The notes below the pieces were generated by a model. It was not told the DNA's origin. It saw only the letters and a program-made list of their open reading frames with translations, and did no database searches. Source: Marinobacter sp. F4218 (GTDB lineage: Bacteria > Pseudomonadota > Gammaproteobacteria > Pseudomonadales > Oleiphilaceae). From it: a DNA stretch of 64,000 bases. The position numbers and the translations under genes were made by a program. Below are positions 8,840 to 17,993 of the stretch, one piece after another. Position 1 is the stretch's first letter, and each line of letters opens with the position of its first letter. The stretch lies in NCBI RefSeq assembly GCF_019443085.1, contig NZ_JAHZIL010000003.1, forward strand, positions 2,294,001 to 2,358,000, written 5' to 3'.

Positions 8840-9316
8840 ATGAAAGGCGATAAAAAGGTTATTCAGTATCTCAACAAGGTCCTCGCCAACGAGCTGACCG
8901 CCATTAACCAGTACTTCCTTCATTCCCGTATGTACAAGGACTGGGGTATTACCAAGCTGGCTGCCAAGGAATACGAGGAATCCATCGACGAAATGAAGCA
9001 CGCCGATCAGTTGATCGAGCGCATCCTGTTTCTCGAGGGGTTGCCCAACCTTCAGGACCTCAACAAGCTTCTGATCGGTGAAAACGTCGAGGAGATGATC
9101 ACCTGCGACCTCAAGCTTGAGCAGACCGCCCACGTCGACCTGAAAGAAGCGGTGGCCTACTGCGAGCAGGTTCAGGATTATGGCAGCCGCCAGTTGTTCC
9201 GCAGCATTCTCGACAGTGAAGAGGAACACATCGATTGGCTGGAAACCCAACTGGAACTCATTTCCCAGATGGGTATCCAGAATTACATCCAGCTTCAGTC
9301 AGCCGCCGCGGAGTAA
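8840..9316 (+). CDS. bfr: Bacterioferritin
   Basis: 158 residues. All ferroxidase-centre ligands are in canonical register: E18, E51, H54, E94, E127 and H130. The haem-ligating Met is M52. Assembles as a 24-mer that oxidises and stores iron in the cytoplasm. Preceded by a good Shine-Dalgarno (AAAAGGGAG). Only 9 bp separate its stop from the phosphomannomutase start, so read-through into that gene is possible. With the complete ferroxidase site this is a catalytic Bfr, the likely partner of the adjacent Bfd. Confidence 0.95.
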   Translation: MKGDKKVIQYLNKVLANELTAINQYFLHSRMYKDWGITKLAAKEYEESIDEMKHADQLIERILFLEGLPNLQDLNKLLIGENVEEMITCDLKLEQTAHVDLKEAVAYCEQVQDYGSRQLFRSILDSEEEHIDWLETQLELISQMGIQNYIQLQSAAAE

Positions 9317-9325
9317 AACCAGACA

Positions 9326-10678
9326 ATGGACCTGTCCTGTTTCAAAGCCTATGACCTGCGCGGTCGAGTGCCTGACCAGTTAAACCCGACCCTGGCCGAG
9401 CGCATCGGCCGAGCCTATGTCGAGATTACCGGTGCGAAGAAAGTCATTGTCGGTTACGACATCCGCCTGTCCAGCCCGGACATTGCCGAAGCTTTGAGTT
9501 CGGGCCTGATGGCTGCCGGCGCGGACGTTTTCGACATTGGTCTTTGCGGCACCGAGATGGTGTATTTTGCCACCAGCCATTACGGCATGGACGGCGGCAT
9601 CATGGTGACCGCCAGCCATAATCCGAGAGATCACAACGGCATGAAGATGGTGGGCCCGGACTCGCGCCCCATCAGCTCCGACAACGGTCTGAACGACATT
9701 CGGGATCGAGTGCTGGAACCCTTCGCCGATGCCCCTGAACTGGGGCGCTACGAGCCGCTGGAAGCCATGAGTGCCTACATCGACCACCTGCTGGGTTACG
9801 TGGATGCGGGCTCGCTGAAGCCCATGACCATTGTTGCAAATGCCGGCAACGGTGGCGCGGGCCTGGTGATCGATGAACTCGAACAGCACCTGCCGTTCGA
9901 ATTCGTGAAAGTACACCATCAGGCCGACGGCCACTTCCCCAACGGCGTACCCAACCCGATCCTGCCGGAGAACCGCACAGTGACCGCAGAGGCGGTGGTG
10001 GAGGAAGGGGCAGCCATGGGGATTGCCTGGGACGGCGACTACGACCGCTGTTTCTTCTTCGACGAAAACGGCCGGTTCATCGAAGGCTACTACATCGTTG
10101 GCCTGTTGGCCGACCAGTTCCTGCGCAAGACCGGTGGTGGCAAGGTGATTCACGACCCGCGCCTGACCTGGAATACCCTGGACCTGGTGAAGGCCGCCGG
10201 TGGCGAAGCCATCGAGAGCAAGACCGGCCACGCCTTCATCAAACAGCGCATGCGCGATGAAGACGCGGTCTATGGTGGCGAAATGAGCGCCCACCATTAC
10301 TTCCGGGACTTCGCCTACTGCGACAGCGGCATGATTCCGTGGTTGTTGGTCGCCGAGCGTTTGAGCCAGTCCGGCCAGACCCTGTCGTCACTGATCGACG
10401 CCCGCATCGAAGCCTACCCGGCCAGCGGCGAGATCAACCGCACCATTGCCGATCCCCCAAAGGTAATTGCGGCGATCGAAGCCAAGTACGGTGTTGGTGC
10501 GAAAAGCGTCAGCCACGTGGATGGCGTCAGCATCGAGTTTGACGACTGGCGCTTCAACCTCCGGATGTCCAATACCGAACCGGTTGTCCGCCTGAACGTG
10601 GAATCACGGGGTGATATCCCGCTGATGGAAGCAAAGACCAAAGAGTTACTGGAAGAGATGGAGCGTCTGAATCAGTAA
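9326..10678 (+). CDS. cpsG: Phosphomannomutase, CpsG/ManB type
   Basis: 450 residues of the alpha-D-phosphohexomutase superfamily. The phosphoserine loop is VTASHNPRDHNGMK, with active S97. The Mg-binding loop is DGDYDR, the sugar-binding loop GGEMSAHHYFRDFAYCDSG, and the phosphate-binding end RMSNTEPVVRLNVESRGD. Converts mannose-6-phosphate to mannose-1-phosphate for GDP-mannose and exopolysaccharide or LPS sugars. Closely resembles E. coli CpsG as I recall it. No other polysaccharide genes lie nearby, so it stands alone here behind bacterioferritin. Confidence 0.9.
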   Translation: MDLSCFKAYDLRGRVPDQLNPTLAERIGRAYVEITGAKKVIVGYDIRLSSPDIAEALSSGLMAAGADVFDIGLCGTEMVYFATSHYGMDGGIMVTASHNPRDHNGMKMVGPDSRPISSDNGLNDIRDRVLEPFADAPELGRYEPLEAMSAYIDHLLGYVDAGSLKPMTIVANAGNGGAGLVIDELEQHLPFEFVKVHHQADGHFPNGVPNPILPENRTVTAEAVVEEGAAMGIAWDGDYDRCFFFDENGRFIEGYYIVGLLADQFLRKTGGGKVIHDPRLTWNTLDLVKAAGGEAIESKTGHAFIKQRMRDEDAVYGGEMSAHHYFRDFAYCDSGMIPWLLVAERLSQSGQTLSSLIDARIEAYPASGEINRTIADPPKVIAAIEAKYGVGAKSVSHVDGVSIEFDDWRFNLRMSNTEPVVRLNVESRGDIPLMEAKTKELLEEMERLNQ

Positions 10679-10735
10679 GGCTCACTGTCAGACTCTCCGG
10701 CCCGTTCGACCTCCACCCAAGATGGCCACGACCTT

Positions 10736-11848
10736 TTATAGCCAGTCGTTCAGCATAATTCCGATACCAAACCGCTCAATCCGGTGGTTGTAGTCGATCA
10801 GACTCTCCCCATACCCGTTGTAGTACTGGAAAAAGCCCTTAACCGTATCCCCCATCGGAAAGCTGTACCCGAACTCCACCGACGTCTTGTTGTCCGACCG
10901 CAGGTTATTCCTCAGGTTCAGGGAAAACGTACGATCCTCGCTCAGCTTGTACACGGTTGTGTAGTTCGCGTAACCCAGGTAGCGATCGATGTCCGGGTTG
11001 TCGTCCTCACTGTTTTCCGGAATGCGGTACCAGGGCTGGACGATGACCAGCCAGCGGTCATAGCTGTAGGCGGCGGAAGCGATGATGCGGTTCCAGCTTC
11101 GGGACCGCGGTTCGGATTGGCCGTTCGATTGATGGTTGAAACCGAACGTCAGCGCGTTCAGGGTCCCCTTGCCGATCTTCCAATCGGTCTGATAGCGCAT
11201 GAAGATCTCGGGTTCGTAGTTGGTCTCCCGGAACGGCGCGGAATCGTCCCGGTTGTAAACCTGCCAGAACGATTTCTGGGTGTAGCCGAACCAGAGTGTG
11301 GTGCGGTCATCCAGCATCCCTGTGAACAGCGGCACCTTGAAGCTGATCTGGTATTTTGCCTCTTCGCGCTCCAGGTCATAGTCGTAGCTGGCAGCACCCA
11401 GGCTTGGACTTGTGGGCCTTGGGTTCGGGGACTTGACCCAGCTGATGGGCAGGATGTAAGTCGGCCGATAGCCGACAAAACTTCCAGAAAAGCTGAATAC
11501 GGCCTTCTCCGCGGCGATGTATTGATCAACAATGGAGTCCATCACGCCTTCATTACTGTCTCCGTCGCCGGCCATGTCCTGCACCTTGGCTTCGCGCGTG
11601 GGCAGGGTTTTATCCGCTTCCTCTTCAATTTCCCTGACCTTGTCCGGGTTGGCCTCTTCCCGAGCCCGGTTCGGGTCCAGGACCCGGTCATAACAAGCCA
11701 GCCGTCGAATACCGTTCTCAATCAGGGCACACTCGTCTGCGGTGAGCTTCGGTGCGCTGTCATCCGGAATGGTGGTTTCCTGAGCGCCCGCCATACTCGA
11801 GACCAGAACCAGGCTCAACGTGGCCGACGCAGAAAGTCTCGATCGCAT
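10736..11848 (-). CDS. pldA: Outer-membrane phospholipase A with N-terminal extension
   Basis: 370 residues with signal peptide (cleavage near AGAQ, residue 22). The catalytic triad of OMPLA is visible as H239 and S241 (FNHQSNGQS) and N253 (SRSWNR). Hydrolyses phospholipids that reach the outer leaflet; embedded in the outer membrane as a 12-strand barrel active as a Ca-dependent dimer. It is longer than E. coli PldA (289 residues) by a roughly 95-residue N-terminal segment containing ECALIENGIRRLACYD, a cysteine-bearing motif seen in other envelope proteins. A small membrane-protein gene lies 10 bp upstream on the same strand. Confidence 0.92.
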   Translation of the reverse strand: MRSRLSASATLSLVLVSSMAGAQETTIPDDSAPKLTADECALIENGIRRLACYDRVLDPNRAREEANPDKVREIEEEADKTLPTREAKVQDMAGDGDSNEGVMDSIVDQYIAAEKAVFSFSGSFVGYRPTYILPISWVKSPNPRPTSPSLGAASYDYDLEREEAKYQISFKVPLFTGMLDDRTTLWFGYTQKSFWQVYNRDDSAPFRETNYEPEIFMRYQTDWKIGKGTLNALTFGFNHQSNGQSEPRSRSWNRIIASAAYSYDRWLVIVQPWYRIPENSEDDNPDIDRYLGYANYTTVYKLSEDRTFSLNLRNNLRSDNKTSVEFGYSFPMGDTVKGFFQYYNGYGESLIDYNHRIERFGIGIMLNDWL

Positions 11849-11858
11849 GGGCTGGCCC

Positions 11859-12197
11859 TCAGGTGGCGTTCAGGCTGATCCAGGTGTTGGCAACACCATA
11901 CACCCAGACCCCGATCAGGGTAATGGCGAGTAGTGCAAACACCACCTTGTGGCGAAACCGGTTGGAGGCCTCCGCTGCTGCAACCCAACGCAGGTACATC
12001 AAGCCGATAAAGCTCAGGAAAACGCCCAGGCTGGCCGCCGCCGGAACCAGCAGCCAGGCCACGTTGAGCTGGCTGCCATCAGCGGTCTGGCTGGAGAACC
12101 AGCCCATAGAGGCCAGCAAGATGGCCAGGGCCGAAAACTCCGCAATCAGCAGGGGCTTGCGTAACGGATGCGGAGGGGGAGCGTCTGGTCGTGACAT
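11859..12197 (-). CDS. Small integral membrane protein of unknown function
   Basis: 112 residues with three hydrophobic segments (about residues 17-35, 46-67 and 84-104) separated by short polar loops. The N-terminus is proline-rich and probably cytoplasmic. No motif that I recognise. It ends 10 bp before pldA on the same strand, so the two are probably co-transcribed. That position is the only hint that it acts in the envelope. Confidence 0.7.
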   Translation of the reverse strand: MSRPDAPPPHPLRKPLLIAEFSALAILLASMGWFSSQTADGSQLNVAWLLVPAAASLGVFLSFIGLMYLRWVAAAEASNRFRHKVVFALLAITLIGVWVYGVANTWISLNAT

Positions 12198-12345
12198 GCG
12201 GTAGTTCCTGGAGTCCTGAATGGTTGGCGGTTCTATGGTAACCGGAAACGTTGCAAAACGCTGTTTGGCTTACGAAATGGCAATTAATCTGGCTCAGATC
12301 AAGTGCTGATTTTGCCGTTTGGTTTTTTTGCCAGGGTTCAGTCGC

Positions 12346-12351
12346 TATAAT
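12346..12351 (+). promoter_or_regulatory. -10 element of the cytochrome c5 gene
   Basis: A perfect TATAAT lies 42 bp before the start codon. The hexamer 17 bp upstream is only T-rich (12323-12328), so the -35 is weak and an activator may be needed. Confidence 0.45.
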
Positions 12352-12392
12352 GCGGGCACTGAAGATTATAACGCTCTAATGCGAGGTGCATT

Positions 12393-12812
12393 GTGAAGAT
12401 GAAGAGAGTCCTGGCTGTCGTACTGCTTGGTTTCGGCCTCACCGCCGGTGCCGTGATGGCAAGTGTTGAAGATGAAATTCGTTCACGCATCGAACCGGTC
12501 GGCGAAGTGTGCCTGCAGGGCGACGAGTGTGGAGCTGCCGCTGCGCCCACCCAGACCGCCAGTTCTGGCCCCCGTCCTGGCCCGGAAGTCTATGACGCCG
12601 TCTGCATGGCCTGCCACACTACCGGTGCAGCCGGTGCACCGAAAATCGGCGATACCGCTGCCTGGGCGCCACGTATTGAAAAGGGCATGGAGACCCTCAT
12701 CAACCACGCGATCAACGGCTTCAATGCCATGCCGGCCAAAGGTGGTTGTGCGAACTGTCCGGATGAGGAAATCGCCAGCGCGGTCGAGCACATCGTGTCG
12801 GAAAGCCAGTAA
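12393..12812 (+). CDS. Cytochrome c5 family protein
   Basis: 139 residues from a GTG start with a GAGGTG ribosome-binding site; an ATG two codons later is the alternative. The signal peptide covers about residues 1-23. One haem c site is CMACH (C71, C74, H75) and the likely distal ligand is M113 (FNAMPAKGG). C119 and C122 (GGCANC) are the extra pair typical of cytochrome c5. A further pair, C40 and C46, lies in the linker. Periplasmic electron carrier, usually passing electrons to terminal oxidases or reductases. Monocistronic, ended by a strong terminator. Confidence 0.88.
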   Translation: MKMKRVLAVVLLGFGLTAGAVMASVEDEIRSRIEPVGEVCLQGDECGAAAAPTQTASSGPRPGPEVYDAVCMACHTTGAAGAPKIGDTAAWAPRIEKGMETLINHAINGFNAMPAKGGCANCPDEEIASAVEHIVSESQ

Positions 12813-12834
12813 GTTCTCGCTGGGCAGAAAAAAG

Positions 12835-12866
12835 AAAGCCCCCGCAGTCGCGGGGGCTTTTTTTTT
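12835..12866. terminator. Bidirectional intrinsic terminator
   Basis: The stem AAAGCCCCCGC / GCGGGGGCTTT with an AGTC loop is followed by a run of T on the plus strand and preceded by A-rich sequence. It serves both the cytochrome gene (plus) and the copper-oxidase operon converging from the right (minus). Confidence 0.92.
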
Positions 12867-12889
12867 GAATAACGTCCTGAGGGCCTTGT

Positions 12890-13444
12890 TCAAGGCAATG
12901 GTGTGAATTCCAGCTCGCCACCAATGCGCCGGGTCTCGCCCTGCTCCGTCTGGATCGCAATTGTCCAGGTTTTTGGCCCTCCAGTCTGGCCGTGACCAAC
13001 CTTCCGGGTGTCCAGTCTCGGATCTAGCCAGCCGTAGCTGCCGGACTGGGACAGGGCCATCCAGGTGACCTCTCCGGGTTCCTGCCCGATGTCAGCATCC
13101 GGTTGCGCCGACCGGTTTGGAAGCGCCTGCCAGCTCGGGCTGTGTGTGTTTACCTGCACTTCTGTACGGGTGAATCTCAGGAAGGCCTCGCCTTCCATGC
13201 CCATAACGGTGAGCGGGCGCTCACCCTGGTAGCGAAGCATGATGCCGGGCCTCGGGGCATCCAGGATCATGGCGCTGAGACCGGGTATGTCCGGCCGTTC
13301 CGTGATGCGGGCCTTGACCAAACCCTCCGGCAGGTCACCCGCTTCCGGTGCGCCATGGGCCGCTGTCAGCCCGGAGGCTGACAGGGACGCCAGACCGAAC
13401 AGCACCAGACTCACGATACCGCTTCTGGTATGTCCGAATGTCAT
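12890..13444 (-). CDS. Secreted protein of unknown function, companion of the radical-copper oxidase
   Basis: 184 residues with an N-terminal signal peptide (hydrophobic core residues 9-28, cleavage near THAA/HG). The mature part has no cysteine. Recognisable stretches are GIMLRYQGERPLTVMGMEGE, VNTHSPSWQ and SGSYGWLDPRL. They recall small secreted actinobacterial proteins with a WHDHR-type end that I remember near copper-homeostasis genes; this is a weak, by-memory resemblance. The gene starts only 15 bp after the stop of the oxidase gene on the same strand, so they form an operon. A role in copper loading or maturation of the oxidase is an inference. Confidence 0.72.
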   Translation of the reverse strand: MTFGHTRSGIVSLVLFGLASLSASGLTAAHGAPEAGDLPEGLVKARITERPDIPGLSAMILDAPRPGIMLRYQGERPLTVMGMEGEAFLRFTRTEVQVNTHSPSWQALPNRSAQPDADIGQEPGEVTWMALSQSGSYGWLDPRLDTRKVGHGQTGGPKTWTIAIQTEQGETRRIGGELEFTPLP

Positions 13445-13459
13445 ATTGCCGCTCCCGGG

Positions 13460-15724
13460 TCAGAGGATCTCAAGCGTCGATTCGATGATGCCGTCTTCGG
13501 TTGTGGTGTCACTGGCCATCCGGGGCGGCGCCATACATTCGAGGCTTTCATTAACCACCGTGATCGGTGCGGATACCGAGGGTACCCGGCCTTCCGGCGT
13601 ATCCTTGCTCACGAACAGCATGTACTCGCCCGCCGGCACCACGTTGTGGTTGTCGGGCATGGTCAGGGTCACCTTGTTGCCTGCCTGCTTCTCCATCTTC
13701 AGCTCGATGGCGCGCTGGTCGCCGTCGACGACGTGGGTCATCACGGTCCGACGGATCAGCAGTGCCTTGTCGATGGCGTCCGCCTGGTCAACTTTGACAT
13801 TGAAGCGGTCACCGATGGTCAGGTTGCCTGGTGCGCTCTGGATCTGCGGACGATCATTGCGCATGGCATAGGGCGGGGTGTAGATCTCGAAGCTGGGATC
13901 CCGACCGTCATAGGGCGCCAGTCCGAAGTCCTGCAGATCGACAAACGTCAGGTACGCAGTGTTGATCGGTGAGTGCCCGGCGATCATCACGCGGCCATCT
14001 TCCATCAGCACGGCGGTGTTGTGATAGGTGCGGGACCGGTGTCCCGTTGCCATCTCGGTCCAGGTGCCAGTTTCCGGGTCGAAGCGTTCCGCGGTACGGA
14101 TCGGACCTTCCAGGCCCGGTGCCACTACGCCGTCCCGGTTGCCACCACTGAAGACCATGACGCTGCCATCCGGCATCAGCACGTTGGTGCCATACCAGCG
14201 TGGCTGGTTCAGCGGTCCGGTCAGCCGCGACTCATAGTCAATTGCATCACCGTTGGTGGTGATGCTGTCAATCCGGCTCTGGTCGGTCGGCAGGTAGCCT
14301 CCGGGGTTGGTCAGCAACGCGTAGCTGGGAACGCCACCGGCCGTCAGCAGCTCGACCTCGGTGTATTCGCCGTTGGTGTCCGGCGCCAGTGGCAGCATGG
14401 TCGAGGAGGTGGAACCCCGCATGCCACCGGCTATGGCCATCCGCAGTTCTTCCTCGGTGACGCCGAGCTCGGCCGCGCTTTCCAGCAAGTCCGCAGGTGA
14501 TTCAAGCACGTCGCCAATCAGGGATACGGCCTGTTCCAGGGAGGCGTTGGTGACGTTCAGGGTGCTGCTGAGCTGGCTCAGGCCGGCCTCATCCAGTCGC
14601 AGGGGCAGGCCGGCATAGCTGATGTCGGTCCAGCGCTGGGTCTCGGGATTGAAGCTGGCCACGATGTTCCACAGTGCCTGGTCGTACCCCTGACCAAACG
14701 GGTTAAAGGCCTGGCCGCCGGCGTTGTAGAAGACGTGGCCGTTGGGCAGCAGGTGCATGCGCGGGTAGAGCGGCAGTGACCGGTCGGCGGTGGACGGGTT
14801 CTCCGACCAGGTGCCGGCGCAGGGGTTGTAGGTCTCGGTCTGCACCACGTTGCGGCCGCTGTTCAGGGGCTCGTCCGGATACACGGGCTTGAGCAGCTTG
14901 GTCACGCCGCTGGCGACGAAGACGTCGCCGCTGCCCATGGTGACCAGTGACGGATACCAGCGGCCGTAGGTCATGTCGCCACTCTGGCTCCAGGTGTTGG
15001 TCTCCTCATCGAAAATCCGGGAGTTCTTGATGCCCTCAAGTTCGGCAACGCCAAGAGGCAGGCCGTCGACGCCCGGTTCGGAATAGTAATCGGTGCCACC
15101 GACGGCCATCACGTTACCATTTGCCAGACCGATGACGTCCGAGCAGAACAGGGCGCCATCGTTTTTGCTGGTGTTGTCGGCGGTATCAATGGCGCCGTCC
15201 AGTTCGGTGCCGTCCAGCAGGGTTTCGCTGTCGTTGCCGTCGGGGTTGGCCCCGGCGTCCAGAGGTGAGGGTTTGAGCCAGGAGGGGGTGTCGTTTTCAT
15301 CCAGTGACAGTACCCGCGTCTGGTCGTTGACTGACACCTCGCCGAACTCGGCGACGATCGACAGTTCCACGTTTTCCGTCCCTTCCAGGGCATTCAGGTA
15401 GAGCAGGCGCCCGTCCTTGAGAAGCGCTATGGTGCCGGCGGCGGGCTTGCACTCGTCGAGTCCGTCCTCACGGGTGATGCACTTTTCATCGGTTCTGACC
15501 GCTTCGCCGTCCACAATGATGGTGGGCTCCGCAAAAGGTTCGCTGAAAGTACCCTTGCCATCGTAGCTGGCCTCGAACGTGGGTTCTTCGGTCTGGGTCG
15601 TGGTGTCTTCAGTCGATCCGTCCAACAGTCCGCCGAGGAGGCCGGCGCTGACCGTGGTCGACCCGGCCGCCAACAGCAAAAAGGATCCGGTGACGTGCGA
15701 GATTCGCTTCGGTATTCGGGACAT
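13460..15724 (-). CDS. Secreted radical-copper oxidase (galactose oxidase/glyoxal oxidase family, kelch and DUF1929)
   Basis: 754 residues from the ATG at 15724, which has a strong AGGAGG site; the frame is open further upstream but without a start signal. Signal peptide about 1-27. Kelch-type repeats occupy the middle and a DUF1929 immunoglobulin-like domain the end. Every cofactor residue of the galactose/glyoxal oxidase family can be placed: C194 (ALFCSD) and Y257 (GRWYPS) for the thioether cofactor, Y567 and H568 (RTYHNTAV), and H664 (THVVDGDQR). A helical insert at about 380-440 interrupts the propeller. It should oxidise an alcohol or aldehyde to produce H2O2 outside the cytoplasm. The substrate cannot be told from sequence. 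Confidence 0.88.
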   Translation of the reverse strand: MSRIPKRISHVTGSFLLLAAGSTTVSAGLLGGLLDGSTEDTTTQTEEPTFEASYDGKGTFSEPFAEPTIIVDGEAVRTDEKCITREDGLDECKPAAGTIALLKDGRLLYLNALEGTENVELSIVAEFGEVSVNDQTRVLSLDENDTPSWLKPSPLDAGANPDGNDSETLLDGTELDGAIDTADNTSKNDGALFCSDVIGLANGNVMAVGGTDYYSEPGVDGLPLGVAELEGIKNSRIFDEETNTWSQSGDMTYGRWYPSLVTMGSGDVFVASGVTKLLKPVYPDEPLNSGRNVVQTETYNPCAGTWSENPSTADRSLPLYPRMHLLPNGHVFYNAGGQAFNPFGQGYDQALWNIVASFNPETQRWTDISYAGLPLRLDEAGLSQLSSTLNVTNASLEQAVSLIGDVLESPADLLESAAELGVTEEELRMAIAGGMRGSTSSTMLPLAPDTNGEYTEVELLTAGGVPSYALLTNPGGYLPTDQSRIDSITTNGDAIDYESRLTGPLNQPRWYGTNVLMPDGSVMVFSGGNRDGVVAPGLEGPIRTAERFDPETGTWTEMATGHRSRTYHNTAVLMEDGRVMIAGHSPINTAYLTFVDLQDFGLAPYDGRDPSFEIYTPPYAMRNDRPQIQSAPGNLTIGDRFNVKVDQADAIDKALLIRRTVMTHVVDGDQRAIELKMEKQAGNKVTLTMPDNHNVVPAGEYMLFVSKDTPEGRVPSVSAPITVVNESLECMAPPRMASDTTTEDGIIESTLEIL

Positions 15725-15830
15725 TGTTGTCCTCCTGATCTTGTTGTTGTGGAAACGGGATTCAGGGTCCCGTCTGCTACAACGGATCAGGCTTCCGGAC
15801 AGATGCAGTAAATGTGAAAAAAGGTAAAAA

Positions 15831-17849
15831 TCAGTTCCCGAGGTCGCCAAGCAACGCGCTGAGCGTGGCCTTGCCCTTCTTCTGGTTGGCCTCGACATCC
15901 AGGTCGCCCTGGCCTTCCCATTTAAGGTCCTCCTCGGGAAGCTCATCCAGAAACCGGCTGGGAATGGTCTCGATCTTTTCGCCGTACTGTTTCCGGGCGG
16001 CGGCGTAGGTCAGCGTCAGGGTTTCCCGGGCCCGGGTGATGCCCACGTACATCAACCGTCGTTCTTCCTCGATGTTGCCTTCTTCAATACTGCTCCGGTG
16101 GGGAAGGATTTCCTCCTCCAGGCCCATGATGAACACATGGGGGAACTCAAGCCCTTTCGAGGCGTGCAGGGTCAGTAGCTGGACTTTGTCGCTGTCGTCT
16201 TCCTCCTCCCGCTGTTCCATCATGTCCCGGAGGATGAGCTTGGTGATGGCATCTTCTATGCCCAGCTCGTCTGCCGTGCCCTTGCCATCGTCCAGCATGC
16301 GCTGGATCGACTCCACCAGATACCAGATGTTCTCCATCCGGCGTTCAGCCTGCTTGGGGGTGCCCGAGTGCTGGTGCAGCCATTCCTCGTATTCGATGTC
16401 GGTGAACAGTTGCTTGATGACCGGAATCGGGTTTTCGCTGAACAGCCTCTCGCAGGTGGCGTCGACCCAGTGGGCGAACCGGCGCAGGCGGTCCAGGCCT
16501 TTCTCGGTCACGTGGGTCTCCGCGCCCATGTCACCCAGGGCTTTGAACAGGCTGACGTTGCGGGCGCGGGCGTAATGACTGAGCTGCTCCAGCGTGCGCG
16601 GGCCGATTTCCCGGCGCGGCACATTGACCACCCGCAGGAAGGCGGCGTTGTCGTCCGGGTTGATCATAAGGCGCAGGTAGGACATGGCGTCCTTGATCTC
16701 GTTCTTGGAGAAAAACGACTGCCCACCGGAGATCCGGTAGGGGATCTGATAGGCCTGGAGCTTCATCTCCAGCAGGCGGGCCTGGTGGTTGCCCCGGTAC
16801 AGCACCGCGAAGTCCCGGAATTCGAGGCCCTGCCTCAGCTTCTGGTCGAGAATTTCCGTTGCCACACGCTCGGTTTCGGCGTCCTCATTCCGGCAGCGGA
16901 CAATTCGGATCTCCTCGCCGATGGTGTGGTCACTCCACAACGCCTTCTCGAACACGTGGGGGTTGTTGGCGATCACGGTGTTGGCACTGCGCAGGATGCG
17001 CGCGGTGGAACGGTAGTTCTGCTCCAGTTTGACGATCCTGAGGCTCGGGAAGTCTTCTTTCAGCTGCGCCAGGTTCTCCGGTCGAGCCCCGCGCCAGGCA
17101 TAAATGGACTGGTCATCGTCACCCACGACGGTAAAGGCGGCCCTTTCGGCCACCAGCAGCTTGACCAGTTCGTACTGGCAGACGTTGGTGTCCTGGTACT
17201 CATCCACCAGCATGTACCGAATCTTGCGGCGCCACTTGGCCAGGATGTCCGGTTGCGTGCGAAAGAGCTGCACCGGCAGCAGGATCAGGTCGTCGAAGTC
17301 GACGGCGTTGTAGGCTTTCAGGTATTCGTTGTATTTGCCGTAGACCAGGGCAATGCGCTGTTCCCGCTCGTCGGCGGCCTTGCTCCGGGCTTCGGCCGGC
17401 CCTCGCATGGCATTCTTCCAGGACGAGATGGTCATCTGGACATCGTTGAGTTCGTCGCCGGCCTCGGTGCTGCCTTCCCGGAGCATCAGGTCCTGCAGCA
17501 GCGCCTTGGCGTCCTCGGCGTCAAAGATCGAAAACCCGGGGTGATAGCCGAGGTGGGCATGCTCCTCCCGGATCATGTTCAGGCCAAGGTTGTGGAACGT
17601 TGAGACAATCAGGCCCCGGGTGAGCTTGCGATCGACAATCCGTCCGACCCGCTCTTTCATCTCCCGGGCAGCCTTGTTGGTGAAGGTCAGGGCAGCGATG
17701 TGCCGGCCCGGAATGCCCAGTTGCTCGATCAGATAGGCAATCTTCCGGGTGATAACACTGGTTTTGCCACTGCCGGCACCAGCGAGGACGAGCAGGGGTC
17801 CGTCGGCGTAGCGTACCGCTTCACTTTGTCGGGGATTGAGCTTGTTCAC
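15831..17849 (-). CDS. rep: ATP-dependent DNA helicase Rep
   Basis: 672 residues, the length of Rep rather than UvrD. Starts MNKLNPRQSEAVRYADGP. Walker A is GAGSGKT, motif Ia FTNKAAREMKERVG, motif II DEYQDTN, motif III GDDDQSIYAWRGA and motif V TLHASKGLEFPHV. A 3'-5' superfamily 1 helicase that clears replication forks and restarts stalled ones. Neighbouring genes diverge or are unrelated, so it is a single-gene unit. The stop lies about 107 bp upstream of the copper-oxidase start on the same strand. Confidence 0.94.
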   Translation of the reverse strand: MNKLNPRQSEAVRYADGPLLVLAGAGSGKTSVITRKIAYLIEQLGIPGRHIAALTFTNKAAREMKERVGRIVDRKLTRGLIVSTFHNLGLNMIREEHAHLGYHPGFSIFDAEDAKALLQDLMLREGSTEAGDELNDVQMTISSWKNAMRGPAEARSKAADEREQRIALVYGKYNEYLKAYNAVDFDDLILLPVQLFRTQPDILAKWRRKIRYMLVDEYQDTNVCQYELVKLLVAERAAFTVVGDDDQSIYAWRGARPENLAQLKEDFPSLRIVKLEQNYRSTARILRSANTVIANNPHVFEKALWSDHTIGEEIRIVRCRNEDAETERVATEILDQKLRQGLEFRDFAVLYRGNHQARLLEMKLQAYQIPYRISGGQSFFSKNEIKDAMSYLRLMINPDDNAAFLRVVNVPRREIGPRTLEQLSHYARARNVSLFKALGDMGAETHVTEKGLDRLRRFAHWVDATCERLFSENPIPVIKQLFTDIEYEEWLHQHSGTPKQAERRMENIWYLVESIQRMLDDGKGTADELGIEDAITKLILRDMMEQREEEDDSDKVQLLTLHASKGLEFPHVFIMGLEEEILPHRSSIEEGNIEEERRLMYVGITRARETLTLTYAAARKQYGEKIETIPSRFLDELPEEDLKWEGQGDLDVEANQKKGKATLSALLGDLGN

Positions 17850-17993
17850 AAATAATGGGCCAGAATGGAACGAAATGGGCGTTTGCGTCGTCTGCTCTAT
17901 TCTACACGAGCGTGCCTTTCTGTACCTTGCTGATCTATCGGCTATCCTAGGTAGGACGGATTTGGTCGTTCACGCAAAAATGGATTCTGATTA

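Noticed and set aside
12283..12302. FNR/Anr-like half-site ATCAA upstream of the cytochrome c5 gene
   Set aside because: Only one half-site is good, and its distance from the TATAAT does not fit the usual activator position near -41.
15725..15946. In-frame N-terminal extension of the copper oxidase
   Set aside because: The extension is Arg-rich without a ribosome site, overlaps the end of rep and would bury the signal peptide.
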